From contig JANWZD010000017.1 of NCBI GenBank assembly GCA_025054935.1, forward strand, positions 1-60,481: 60,481 nucleotides of DNA, written 5' to 3'. The notes beneath the pieces were generated by a model. It was not told where the DNA came from and searched no databases. It saw nothing but the letters and a program-made list of their open reading frames with translations. Made by a program: the position numbers and the translations under genes. Positions 30,452 to 38,576 of the stretch are shown here, piece after piece. The DNA is from Dehalococcoidia bacterium (GTDB taxonomy: Bacteria > Chloroflexota > Dehalococcoidia > SpSt-223). Within the stretch, counting starts at the first letter, position 1; every line of letters begins with the position of its first letter.

Positions 30452-31730
30452 GAGAGACCTCCTGCGCCGCTTCTCTTCGCAGTGGTTCGGGAGCCCGACC
30501 GCTGTAGGTGTACACGAGCCGTCCCGCAGAGAAGACCGCTTCGACGATTGGCACGCTTGTCTCGCGTCGAACGATCACGACATCGGCGCGTTTGCCGACC
30601 GCAAGGATGCCGCGGTCGGTCAAGCCGAGAGCGCTTGCGGGGTTCGCTGTCACCATCGCCACCGCCTCGGGAAGAGAGCACAGTCCATCATCGACGAGCC
30701 GAAGCAGTGCCGGCAACAGAGAAGCTGCGTGATAGTCGGCGCAAATGATGTCGGCCAGCCCTTCGGCAATCAGTTCGACCGCGGAGAGGTTGCCGCTGTG
30801 CGACCCGCCACGGACGATGTTCGGCGCGCCCACGACGATCGCCATCCCACGGCGCCGCGCTTGGCGGGCGGCCTCACGGGTGACAGGAAATTCGGCGATC
30901 GTCGCCCCAATCGCCGCTTGGGCATCGACTTTCTCGGGACTGTCATCGTCGTGGGTTCCCACGATGCAGGGAAGAGCGGCTCGCCGCGCGGCAACGGCGC
31001 GGTAGATCCCCTCCAGCCAGCCATCGGCGACTGCGCGCTGACGCTCTTCCATCCGCCGCCGCAGTTCGTCGGGGTCGATGTCGCCCACCAGCCGCCGCTC
31101 ACGGTAGGCAGCAAGCCGCTCAAGGTGCTTCGCGAAGTCGCGATATTGGCCTTGCCCTGGCGTATGGTCGTTGAGCGAGAGGTAGCGAACGGGGAGCTTC
31201 GCCATCGACTCGAAGATCGGGTCGAGCGTATCCGGGCTCCAGACGTCGAAGCGATGCAGCACGTGGTGGTCGACCGGCCGGCGCTGCTGCTGCTGGATGA
31301 ATGCAGCGCGCTCCCACGCGCTCCCGACGGAGCGGCCGAGGTCAGGACGGTTCGCGAACGAGAGCGCATGGAAGACGGTCGTCACCCCCGCTCCGAGGGC
31401 TTGCCGCTCGAAGTTGGTCAAAGCGAGCGGCAGCGGGAGGTTCGTGCCGGGCCGCGGGTTCACTTCAAACTCGAGGCCGTCGTTGTGAACGTCGATCAGG
31501 CCCGGCAAGACATAGGCGCCCTTGGCATCGAGAACGACGACCGGAGCGCCAGTCTCCGGCCGGTCGTCGCCGAGCCCGACAATGCGGCCGCCCGCAATAT
31601 CAAGGCGACATCCCTCCTCGACTCGGTCGCGAAGGACTAGCCGCGCATTGACAATTGCGATCGGGGCGTCGGGGAGGCTGTCGTCTCGGCCGCCGACGAC
31701 AACCTCCCGCGGAGTGCGTTCCGCCCTCAC
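30441..31730 (-). CDS. phnM: PhnM, ribose-phosphonate triphosphate diphosphatase
   Basis: 429 residues of the amidohydrolase superfamily. The metal site begins LPGLIDVHNDGLEFEVNPRPG, and VGTHDDDSPEK, GAPNIVRGGSHSGN and CADYHAASLLPA are PhnM blocks. It removes pyrophosphate from the ribose 1-phosphonate 5-triphosphate made by PhnGHI-L. The first GTG (31730) overlaps the phnD stop as GTGA, like many junctions here. The first 20 or so residues are poorly conserved. Confidence 0.94.
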   Translation of the reverse strand: MRAERTPREVVVGGRDDSLPDAPIAIVNARLVLRDRVEEGCRLDIAGGRIVGLGDDRPETGAPVVVLDAKGAYVLPGLIDVHNDGLEFEVNPRPGTNLPLPLALTNFERQALGAGVTTVFHALSFANRPDLGRSVGSAWERAAFIQQQQRRPVDHHVLHRFDVWSPDTLDPIFESMAKLPVRYLSLNDHTPGQGQYRDFAKHLERLAAYRERRLVGDIDPDELRRRMEERQRAVADGWLEGIYRAVAARRAALPCIVGTHDDDSPEKVDAQAAIGATIAEFPVTREAARQARRRGMAIVVGAPNIVRGGSHSGNLSAVELIAEGLADIICADYHAASLLPALLRLVDDGLCSLPEAVAMVTANPASALGLTDRGILAVGKRADVVIVRRETSVPIVEAVFSAGRLVYTYSGRAPEPLRREAAQEVSRGS

Positions 31731-32800
31731 TCGAGCGACCGCAGGTCGAGCTTGAGCAGCCGAGCGACATCACGCAGCGGGTTGTACGCTTCGTCAAGCC
31801 GGGAGAGCTTCAGCTCCTCGGTCGGGTCGAGGAACCACTGCCGACGCTGGCGAATGTACTCCGGGTCGTTTTGCGTTTCGAGCAGCGCTTGGCGGAGTGC
31901 CTTCTTGAAGGACTCGGGCAGATCCCGGCGAACTGCAAGCGGCGTGTTCGGGATCGGCCGGCTGTAGAGGAGAGGCACAATCTTGCCGTCAGGGCAGGAG
32001 TCGAACAGGCGCTGGATCTCGGCGGGCGTCCGGTCGACATTGATGCGCTCATCAGGGAAGAAGCACAGTTCAATCTGGCCGTTCTGAGCAGCGGTCACGA
32101 GGGTCCGCTCGGTCGAGGCAGCGGCATCGACTTTGCGGTTCCAGAGCGCGGCGACGGCAGTGGGATGGCTCCCAGCGAAGATCGTCTTCATGTCCTTGTC
32201 GGGATCGATGCCGGCTTGGATGAGCGTCGTCTTCGGGACGAGATGACCGGAGGCCGAAGCAGGGTCAACGAAGGCGAACTGCTTGCCCTTCAGGTCGGAC
32301 ACTCGGGTGATGCCGGTGCCTTTGATCACGGAAATGACGCTGAAATACGTGGGGCGGATCGAAGGGTCAAAGACCGGCTCGCGGGCAGTCGTCGAAACGC
32401 CGACGACGAGGGCTTCGGCGTTCGCCTCCTGCACTGCAAGAATGTAGGCGAAGGGACCGACGAACATCGCGTCGACCTTGTTCGCCCGCATCGCTTCGAT
32501 GACAGCGCTGTAGCTGGTGCCGGTGAAGAATTCGACGGGGATCCCGAGGCGAGCCTCAAGGAACGTTTTCAGCGGCCGCGCGTTTTCAATCACCTGCTCG
32601 GCATCGTCGCCGCCAAACAGGCCGAGGCGGAGCGTCCGCGGCCAATTGGCCCGGTCGTCGCCGGGTTGGACTTGGACGCTCGGACCGGCGGCGCCGGTGG
32701 TCGCTGGGCGCGGCCCGCCGGGCGCAATGCAGGCGCTCAGCGTCACAGCGAGCGCCATTCCCGCTGCGAGCGCCGGAAGAGGACGAAACCACGCGATCAT
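31727..32800 (-). CDS. phnD: PhnD, phosphonate ABC transporter substrate-binding lipoprotein
   Basis: 357 residues. It has a lipoprotein signal peptide with lipobox LSAC (Cys24), followed by a Pro/Thr-rich linker and a PhnD/SsuA-type periplasmic-binding domain: LRLGLFGGDDAEQ, FFTGTSYSAVIEAMR, FVGPFAYILAVQEA and FVDPASASGHLVPK. It captures phosphonate outside the membrane for PhnCE. AGGAGG 5 nt before the ATG fixes the start, and the ATG overlaps the phnE stop (ATGA). It is homologous to the ligand domain of the divergent regulator at 34621-35985. Confidence 0.95.
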   Translation of the reverse strand: MIAWFRPLPALAAGMALAVTLSACIAPGGPRPATTGAAGPSVQVQPGDDRANWPRTLRLGLFGGDDAEQVIENARPLKTFLEARLGIPVEFFTGTSYSAVIEAMRANKVDAMFVGPFAYILAVQEANAEALVVGVSTTAREPVFDPSIRPTYFSVISVIKGTGITRVSDLKGKQFAFVDPASASGHLVPKTTLIQAGIDPDKDMKTIFAGSHPTAVAALWNRKVDAAASTERTLVTAAQNGQIELCFFPDERINVDRTPAEIQRLFDSCPDGKIVPLLYSRPIPNTPLAVRRDLPESFKKALRQALLETQNDPEYIRQRRQWFLDPTEELKLSRLDEAYNPLRDVARLLKLDLRSLE

Positions 32801-33699
32801 ATGAGCCTCCTTCGAATGAAATCGCTGAACCGGTCGATGATGGTCACGGTGATCAGGATCAAGATGAGCGCTCCGGTCAGGAGCTGGTACTGAAAGAGCG
32901 CCATGTACTTCGACAGCACGAAGCCGACGCCGCCGGCGCCGACGATGCCGAGGATGGTGGCGCTGCGGACATTCCCCTCGAAGACAAGCAGCGAGTAGGA
33001 GGTCGCCACCGGCAGCGCTTGGGGAATGACGCCGTAGACGAACACTTGGAGCGGGCGCGCTCCGGTCGCGCGGACTGCCTGCACCTGCTGCGGGTCGATC
33101 GCTTCGATCGACTCGGCGAACAGCTTGCCGAGAACGCCGATCTCGCCGATCGCGATGGCGAGAACGCCTGCGAACGGCCCCAGGCCGACCGAGGCGACGA
33201 AGATAAGCGCCACGATCAGGCCGGGAATCGCGCGGGCCGAGTTCAGGAAGAAGCGGGTGCTCTGATAGACCCACGGATGGGGAGAGGTGTTGCGCGCCGC
33301 AAGCAGCCCAAACGGCAGCGAGAGCATAATGCCGAGCGTCGTCCCCACGATTGCCATCTGGACGGTTTGCATGATCGAAGGAATGACTTCGGGCAGCGTG
33401 ATGGCGATGCTCTCGCCGAAGTAGGGCAAAGACAGCCCGAACGGCACGTCGACAGTGAAGGTGTCCATCGCGAACCGCGGCGGCACCATTCGGCCGAGCA
33501 AGCCGAAGATGTTGGGAATTCCGCGCACCAGCTCGGCCGGGCTCATGTTCGTGCCTGTCAGCGACCACCAGTAGACGAGCACGACAAGCAGCACGACAAA
33601 GAACGCGCGCACGCTGAGGCGAGGCCACGGGGCGAGAAGCGAACTGCGCAGGGCCTCGTCGGAGGAGAAGCGGGGAGCGGCCGAGGGAAGGGTCGTCAT
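32797..33699 (-). CDS. phnE: PhnE, phosphonate ABC transporter permease
   Basis: 300 residues with about six membrane helices of the BPD_transp_1 fold. The coupling EAA-type loop is visible as VRATGARPLQVFVYGVIPQALP. The segment RFFLNSARAIPGLIVAL is typical of PhnE. Only one phnE is present, so it presumably forms a homodimer. The ATG overlaps the phnC stop (ATGA). Confidence 0.95.
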   Translation of the reverse strand: MTTLPSAAPRFSSDEALRSSLLAPWPRLSVRAFFVVLLVVLVYWWSLTGTNMSPAELVRGIPNIFGLLGRMVPPRFAMDTFTVDVPFGLSLPYFGESIAITLPEVIPSIMQTVQMAIVGTTLGIMLSLPFGLLAARNTSPHPWVYQSTRFFLNSARAIPGLIVALIFVASVGLGPFAGVLAIAIGEIGVLGKLFAESIEAIDPQQVQAVRATGARPLQVFVYGVIPQALPVATSYSLLVFEGNVRSATILGIVGAGGVGFVLSKYMALFQYQLLTGALILILITVTIIDRFSDFIRRRLI

Positions 33700-34469
33700 G
33701 CTGCCACACCGACCGGCTGAGCCGCCGGCTGAGTCTCTACGCGGTAGATCAGGTCCATCGCTGCCTCATCGAGCTGGTCTGGGGTCCCTTCGAAGACGAC
33801 GACCCCGCGGGCGATGCCGACGATCCGGTCGCAGAACGCTTTCGCCAATTCGACTTGATGGATGTTGATGACCGTCGGCACGCCCTCATCGCGAGCGACG
33901 TGGGTCAGGTCGCTCATGACTTGCCAGGACAGTTCTGGGTCGAGGCTCGCCACCGGCTCATCGGCAAGGAGGATGTGCGGCTCCTGGGCGAGTGCGCGCG
34001 CGATCCCGACGCGCTGCTTTTCGCCTCCCGACAGCTGGTCGGCGCGCTGGGTCGCGCGGTGGAGCATGTTGACCCGCTCGAGGCTGCGCACGGCGATCTC
34101 GCGGTCGCGCCGGCTGAAGTAGTGGAAGAGCGAGGGGAGCAGAGCCGAACTGCCCAGCCGGCCGCACAGGACGTTCTTCATCACGCTCAGCCGGAGGACG
34201 AGGTTGTATTCCTGCCAGATAAACCCGATCCGCTGCTGGAGCCGCCGGAGCGCCTCGCCACGGAGCGAGGTAATCTCCACGCCATTCAAGCGGATCGTGC
34301 CGCTCGTGGGACGCTGGATCCCGTTGATACACCGCAGCAGGGTGGACTTGCCCGCCCCCGAGCGGCCGACCACGGCGACGATCTCGCCCGGGCGCACGGT
34401 CAGGGAAACGGACTTGAGCGCTTCCACCCCATTGGGGTAGATCACCCCTACCTGATCGACTTCGAGCAT
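33696..34469 (-). CDS. phnC: PhnC, phosphonate ABC transporter ATPase
   Basis: 257 residues. Walker A is GRSGAGKST (35-42), Q-loop IWQEYNLVLRLSV, signature LSGGEKQRVGIARAL, Walker B ILLADEPVASLD and H-loop NIHQVELA. The PhnC-specific CINGIQRPTSG is present. AAGGAGG 4 nt before the ATG at 34469 decides the start over the longer frame. It is first in the operon; the promoter lies in the 150 bp shared with the divergent PhnD-LacI gene. Confidence 0.95.
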   Translation of the reverse strand: MLEVDQVGVIYPNGVEALKSVSLTVRPGEIVAVVGRSGAGKSTLLRCINGIQRPTSGTIRLNGVEITSLRGEALRRLQQRIGFIWQEYNLVLRLSVMKNVLCGRLGSSALLPSLFHYFSRRDREIAVRSLERVNMLHRATQRADQLSGGEKQRVGIARALAQEPHILLADEPVASLDPELSWQVMSDLTHVARDEGVPTVINIHQVELAKAFCDRIVGIARGVVVFEGTPDQLDEAAMDLIYRVETQPAAQPVGVAA

Positions 34470-34620
34470 CGCACCTCCTTCGGGCTGAGCCAGCTGGCGC
34501 CGCAAAGGACAGTAAGATGCTTGGGTGAACCGGGCGTAAGAACTGAGTTAAGAGTCCGTAAAGCTTTTCGGAGCCGCGATCCGCTTGACAGCCGCAGCAG
34601 ACAACGCTACGACTTCCGTG
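34470..34620. promoter_or_regulatory. Divergent control region of the phn operon and its candidate regulator
   Basis: This 151-bp region separates the phnC start from the regulator ATG. On the plus strand TTGACA (34585-34590), a 17-nt spacer and TACGAC (34608-34613) form a convincing -35/-10 pair ending 7 nt before the ATG at 34621. The phnC side has an AAGGAGG ribosome binding site, but no unambiguous promoter or LacI-type palindrome could be fixed by eye. The AT-richer stretch 34525-34570 is the likeliest operator area. Confidence 0.6.
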
Positions 34621-35985
34621 ATGGGCTCTTCTTCACCGTCTCCGCTCCGCTTGGCTCTCGCGCCAACGGTCGGCGAGTCGGCAGCGGTTCGCCTTGCGCG
34701 CGCCCAAGCGCTCCGCCGCTTTCTCGAGGCGGAAATGGACCGTCCCGTCGAGATTGTGATTGAGCAGAGCTATGACGCCTGCGTCACGGCCCTGCGAAAC
34801 GGCCAGCTCGACGCGGCGATGCTGGGCGAGCTGGCCTACTGGCGCGCCCGCGAGCGCGCGCCAGTCGAGGCCTTGGTGACACCGGTCGGAGAAGATGGGT
34901 CGATCGCGTCGTACGAGAGCGTGATCGTCACTGTGCGCGGGTCAAAGATCACCTCGCTCGCCGGCATTCGAGGCACTGTGTTCGGATTAGTCGACACGGA
35001 ATCGGCCTCCGGTTACCTGATCCCCCGCGCGATGCTCCGAGAAGCCGGCATCGACCCGGACCGCGAGGTCACTATCCGCCTGTTCGGCAGCCACCGGCGC
35101 GTGGTCGAGGCGCTTCTCGAAGGAGAGGTCGCGGCGGCGGGGGTGCATGCCGGAACCTTGGCGCCGCCGCAGCCGGAGCGCGCTGTTCAATACGCGCGGC
35201 TTCAAGAGCTCGCCCGGTCGCGCCCGATCCCGCGGGGCCCGCTCGTCGTTCGCGCTACCCTCCCGGCGGATACCCGCGCTGCGCTGGCTGGGGCCCTCCT
35301 GCGCATCCATGAAGCCGACCCCGAGGCGGCGAAGGTGCTGAACGTCGGCGCAGGCCAGCGGTTCATCCAATCGACCGGCGGTGCGCCGCCAACCCTGCGC
35401 CGGATCGCCGCCCTCGCCGGTGTCTCCTACGCCACCGTCTCCCGCGTCGTTAATGGCGCCGGCGAGGTCGCTCCCGCAACGGCCGCTCGCGTCCGCGCTA
35501 TCATCGACGAACTCGGCTACCGCCCGAATGGGAATGCGCTCGTTCTCCGCGGGGAGCGCGCTCCCCTCGTCGGGTTCCTGACCCCCACCCCCCCCGACCC
35601 GCTCTCTTTGCGCCTCGCCGATGCTGTCCGGCAGCAACTCCACCGCGCCCGCATCCCACTCGTGCTCTGTCCCGTCGAGGGCGCAGTCGCGGATACCCCC
35701 TTTCCTGACCTTCTCCTCGACGGCCGTCTCGGTGCCCTCATCTGTCCGCCACCGTTCCACGAGGATCCCGGGCTGCAGGAGGCTATCCGCACCGACCGCC
35801 TCGTGGTTGCCGTCGGCGACCCTCCCTCAGCGTCGTCCGCTCTGGTCCGGTCGGTTGATGATGCTGTGGCGATGCTGGTCGACCGGCTCGGCACTGCCAA
35901 AACTTCCTTCCCTGCCGCTCGCGTTTCGGCCGCTCCTCGTCCTCCCCGAGGCCGCCGGAAGCGCTCGCGCTCCGGCGCCGCGTGA
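34621..35985 (+). CDS. PhnD-like/LacI fusion: candidate cytoplasmic phosphonate-responsive regulator
   Basis: 454 residues from the ATG at 34621. Residues 9-252 are a PhnD-like periplasmic-binding domain without a signal peptide (LRLALAPTVGES, EQSYDACVTAL, DAAMLGELAYW, VDTESASGYLIPRAML, AGIDPD). Residues 258-305 are a LacI-type DNA-binding domain (TLRRIAALAGVSYATVSRVV, then IDELGYRPNGNAL). Residues about 313-425 are the first half of a LacI effector domain (GALICPPPF, RLVVAVGDPP, SVDDAVAMLVDRLG). It then stops in a basic tail (RPPRGRRKRSR) instead of the second subdomain. It is divergent from phnC, and no phnF is present. The upstream TTG at 34585 overlaps the -35 box, so it is probably not the start. 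Confidence 0.85.
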   Translation: MGSSSPSPLRLALAPTVGESAAVRLARAQALRRFLEAEMDRPVEIVIEQSYDACVTALRNGQLDAAMLGELAYWRARERAPVEALVTPVGEDGSIASYESVIVTVRGSKITSLAGIRGTVFGLVDTESASGYLIPRAMLREAGIDPDREVTIRLFGSHRRVVEALLEGEVAAAGVHAGTLAPPQPERAVQYARLQELARSRPIPRGPLVVRATLPADTRAALAGALLRIHEADPEAAKVLNVGAGQRFIQSTGGAPPTLRRIAALAGVSYATVSRVVNGAGEVAPATAARVRAIIDELGYRPNGNALVLRGERAPLVGFLTPTPPDPLSLRLADAVRQQLHRARIPLVLCPVEGAVADTPFPDLLLDGRLGALICPPPFHEDPGLQEAIRTDRLVVAVGDPPSASSALVRSVDDAVAMLVDRLGTAKTSFPAARVSAAPRPPRGRRKRSRSGAA

Positions 35986-36078
35986 GCGCTTCACTGAGGC
36001 CTTCGGGGAAAACTGGAAACGCAGTGCCCCGCCCAAACGAGAACTCCCCTTCTGCCGCTCGACCTTCCCCGCAAGGCG

Positions 36079-36117
36079 GCAGTCTTCCACGATGCAGCCA
36101 AGCAGTCTTCCACGATG
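36079..36117. repeat. 16-bp direct repeat upstream of obg
   Basis: GCAGTCTTCCACGATG occurs at 36079-36094 and again at 36102-36117, 23 bp apart. It lies in the 279-bp gap between the PhnD-LacI gene and obg, which otherwise holds no gene. Purpose unknown. Confidence 0.7.
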
Positions 36118-36230
36118 GACTAGTCCGGACGCTGCGTCATCCTCGCAATCCCCAGTATGCGCCGTTCTACGACGACTAGGACGACAGAGATCGATCGAAT
36201 CACTCTGAAATCGAAAGCGGAGAGATGTTC

Positions 36231-36258
36231 TTGGGGGCGTGGAAAATGGGGATATACT
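36231..36258 (+). promoter_or_regulatory. Probable obg promoter
   Basis: TTGGGG (36231-36236), a 16-nt spacer and TATACT (36253-36258) lie immediately before the obg ATG at 36265. The 6-nt gap implies transcription starts at or next to the ATG, giving a leaderless message. Confidence 0.5.
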
Positions 36259-36264
36259 GGAAAG

Positions 36265-37641
36265 ATGAGAGAGTCCGGATTTTTCGATGAGGCGACGATC
36301 GTCGTCAAAGCGGGCAGCGGCGGCGCGGGCGCTGTCAGCTTTCGGCGTGAGAAGTTTGTCCCCTTTGGTGGGCCGGACGGCGGCGACGGCGGCCGCGGCG
36401 GCTCGGTCTATCTTCGGGCTGACCCGCGACTGAACACCCTTCTTCCCTTCCGGTATGAGCGCATCTTCTCGGCTGGAGCGGGCGGCGCGGGCAGCGGCAG
36501 GAAGAAGCACGGCAAAAAAGGTGAAGACAAGATCATCGCCGTTCCTCCCGGCACCGTTGTCCGCGAGGTGAAGGAGGATGGCTCGCTCGGGTCGGTTCTC
36601 GCCGATCTTGTCGTCCCTGGCCAGCAGGTGCTGGTCGCGCGGGGCGGCCGCGGTGGCCTCGGCAATACCCACTTTGCGACCAGCACCAACCAAGCGCCTC
36701 GCTTCGCCCAGAAGGGCGAGCCCGGCGAGACGAAAACGCTGCATCTTGAGCTCCGACTGATCGCCGATGTGGGGCTGCTCGGCTTTCCGAATGTCGGGAA
36801 GTCGACCCTGTTGGCGGCGGTGAGCGCTGCCAAACCGAAGATCGGCGACTATCCCTTCACCACGCTGACCCCAAACCTCGGTGTCGTCGAGGTCGATGAC
36901 CGCACCTTCGTGATGGCGGATATCCCGGGCTTGATTGAGGGCGCGAGCCAAGGAAAGGGCCTCGGCCACGACTTCTTGCGCCATGTCCAGCGGACCCGGC
37001 TGCTCCTTCACCTGATCGACGGGACGAGCGAGCACCCGCGTGAGGACTTCGACCGGCTGAACGCCGAACTCGCTGCGTTCGACCCTGACCTTGCCGCCAA
37101 ACGCCAGATCATCGTCCTCACGAAGCAGGATCTTCCCGAGGCCCAAGAGCGCCTTCCCGCGGCGCGCGCCGCGTTCTCGGGGCTGCCCGTCTTTCCGATC
37201 TCGGCGGCGACTGGCGCTGGCCTGTCGGAGCTGCTTCGCGCGACGGCGGCCGCGCTTGCCGAGGAGGAGGCGAAAGCGCCGCCGGTCCCCGCTGCGGAAG
37301 AGCTGCCGGTTATCCGGCCCAAGCCGGCTGTCGGCGGCTTCGAGGTGCTCCGCCACGGCCGGCGCACCTATCAGGTTGCTGGTCAGCAGGTCGAGCGGAT
37401 GGTCGCCATGACCGACCTTGCCAACGAAGAGGCATTTCGCCACCTGATGCGCAATTTCAATCGTCTTGGTGTCCCGGCGGCGCTGCAGCACGCCGGCATC
37501 ACTCCCGGCGCGAAGGTGACGATCGGCGGCGCTGTCTTCCAGTGGACAGAACTTGGCCTGCAGTGGCTGCCGCCCCCGCCGCCGAAGAAGCAGCGCTCCT
37601 CCCAGCCGGCCGCTGGCCGGCGCGCCCGCATGCGCGCCTAG
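36265..37641 (+). CDS. obg: GTPase Obg (CgtA), with C-terminal OCT domain
   Basis: 458 residues. The Gly-rich Obg domain (about 1-165, FFDEATIVVKAGSGGAGAVS, GGPDGGDGGRGG) precedes the GTPase domain: G1 GFPNVGKST (173-180), G2 YPFTTLTPN, G3 ADIPGLIEGA and G4 TKQD. The C-terminal part (about 345-430, GGFEVLRHGRRTYQVAG then EEAFRHLMRNFNRLGV) is an OCT domain, found in Gram-positive-type and Chloroflexi Obg. It acts in 50S ribosome assembly and stress control. The tail is Pro/Lys/Arg-rich. Confidence 0.97.
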   Translation: MRESGFFDEATIVVKAGSGGAGAVSFRREKFVPFGGPDGGDGGRGGSVYLRADPRLNTLLPFRYERIFSAGAGGAGSGRKKHGKKGEDKIIAVPPGTVVREVKEDGSLGSVLADLVVPGQQVLVARGGRGGLGNTHFATSTNQAPRFAQKGEPGETKTLHLELRLIADVGLLGFPNVGKSTLLAAVSAAKPKIGDYPFTTLTPNLGVVEVDDRTFVMADIPGLIEGASQGKGLGHDFLRHVQRTRLLLHLIDGTSEHPREDFDRLNAELAAFDPDLAAKRQIIVLTKQDLPEAQERLPAARAAFSGLPVFPISAATGAGLSELLRATAAALAEEEAKAPPVPAAEELPVIRPKPAVGGFEVLRHGRRTYQVAGQQVERMVAMTDLANEEAFRHLMRNFNRLGVPAALQHAGITPGAKVTIGGAVFQWTELGLQWLPPPPPKKQRSSQPAAGRRARMRA

Positions 37642-37703
37642 CCAGCCGCTTGCAGGGCCGCTCTCACGGTCTCGCTGCTCCGCGGCGACTGGGGTGGGGA
37701 GCG

Positions 37704-38426
37704 TTACTGCCGCGTGATGCCGAGCCGGCGGGCGAGCCGGCGCTCGATGAGAAGACCCTGAGGAAGCGGGAGGTCGCGGGCGGCGTGCAGCGCCCGCTTC
37801 GCTGCTTGGACCGCCGCCGGCGGGTTGGCGGCGATGCGGCGCGCCAGCGTCTCTGCCTCTTCCTCCAGCCGCGCGGGCGGGACGACGCGGTTCACCAGCC
37901 CGATCGCCAGCGCCTTCGTCGCGTCGAAGCGCTCGCCGGTCAGGATCGCCTCGCGCGCCCAGCCGGGACGGACAACGCGTGGCAGCGTCTGGCTGCCGCC
38001 GGCGCCGGGGATCAGGCCGAGCGTCACCTCGGGGACAGCGAATACCGTTCCCTCGGCGGCGAGGCGGAGGTCGCAGAGCGCTGCGAGTTCGACCCCTGCG
38101 CCGATCGCGTAGCCGTGAATGGCGGCGATGAGCGGCTTCGGGCAGGCGGCGAGCAGCTGCCAGACCGGGCGCAGGTGTCGGATGCGCTTCGCCTCGATAG
38201 GGGAGGGAGCAGTGCCGAACTCGCTGACGTCTGCCCCGGCCGAAAAGGCTCGCCCCGCCCCGCGGACAATCGCTACCCGCACCTCGTCGTCGAGCGCGAT
38301 TGCCGGCAGGATTTGGACAAGGTCGTCGCGAATCTGGACGTTGATGGCGTTGAGCACCGCCGGCCGGTTCAGTGTCACCACCGCCACGCCGTCGTGCTTT
38401 TCGTAGATCACGGCGTCGAAGCCCAT
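37704..38426 (-). CDS. Enoyl-CoA hydratase/isomerase family protein, short C-terminus
   Basis: 240 residues of the crotonase fold. The oxyanion-hole segments are present: AFSAGADVSEFG and HGYAIGAGVELAALCDLRLA. The usual hydratase catalytic acids would lie at AVPEVTLGLIPGAGG, where the first Glu is present and the second position is Gly, a pattern seen in many crotonase relatives. It ends at RRLARRLGITRQ, about 20-30 residues before the usual trimerisation helix (EGxxAFxEKR) would finish. GGGGGAG precedes the ATG at 38426. Substrate unknown. Confidence 0.85.
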   Translation of the reverse strand: MGFDAVIYEKHDGVAVVTLNRPAVLNAINVQIRDDLVQILPAIALDDEVRVAIVRGAGRAFSAGADVSEFGTAPSPIEAKRIRHLRPVWQLLAACPKPLIAAIHGYAIGAGVELAALCDLRLAAEGTVFAVPEVTLGLIPGAGGSQTLPRVVRPGWAREAILTGERFDATKALAIGLVNRVVPPARLEEEAETLARRIAANPPAAVQAAKRALHAARDLPLPQGLLIERRLARRLGITRQ

Positions 38427-38576
38427 CGCTCCCCCACCGGAAGTATGGATCAGCCAAGTGCCGGCGCGGCGGCACCATGCCGAGGCGTCGCCGGCGCGGC
38501 TGTGGGTTCCTAAGGCGAGGAACATTCGTGGATCGCGCTGCTGGCGATGACGTAGCCTCTCGCCGGGAGGATGCGA

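Noticed and set aside
32801-33709. Long N-terminal extension of the phnD frame, rich in Arg, Ala and Pro
   Set aside because: It is the phnE gene read in another frame; a signal peptide with AGGAGG starts at 32800.
34585-34620. TTG start for the PhnD-LacI protein
   Set aside because: The TTG is part of a good -35 hexamer (TTGACA) with a -10 17 nt later, so the transcript should begin after it; the ATG at 34621 is preferred.
35900-36208. Frameshift that would extend the PhnD-LacI protein in another frame (LPLAFRPLLVLPEAAG)
   Set aside because: The alternative frame adds about 100 residues that do not resemble the missing LacI subdomain.
35827-38478. 883-codon open frame opposite obg and the PhnD-LacI gene
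   Set aside because: Composition is that of the antisense of GC-rich genes, there is no domain, and both strands cannot be coding here given clear obg homology.
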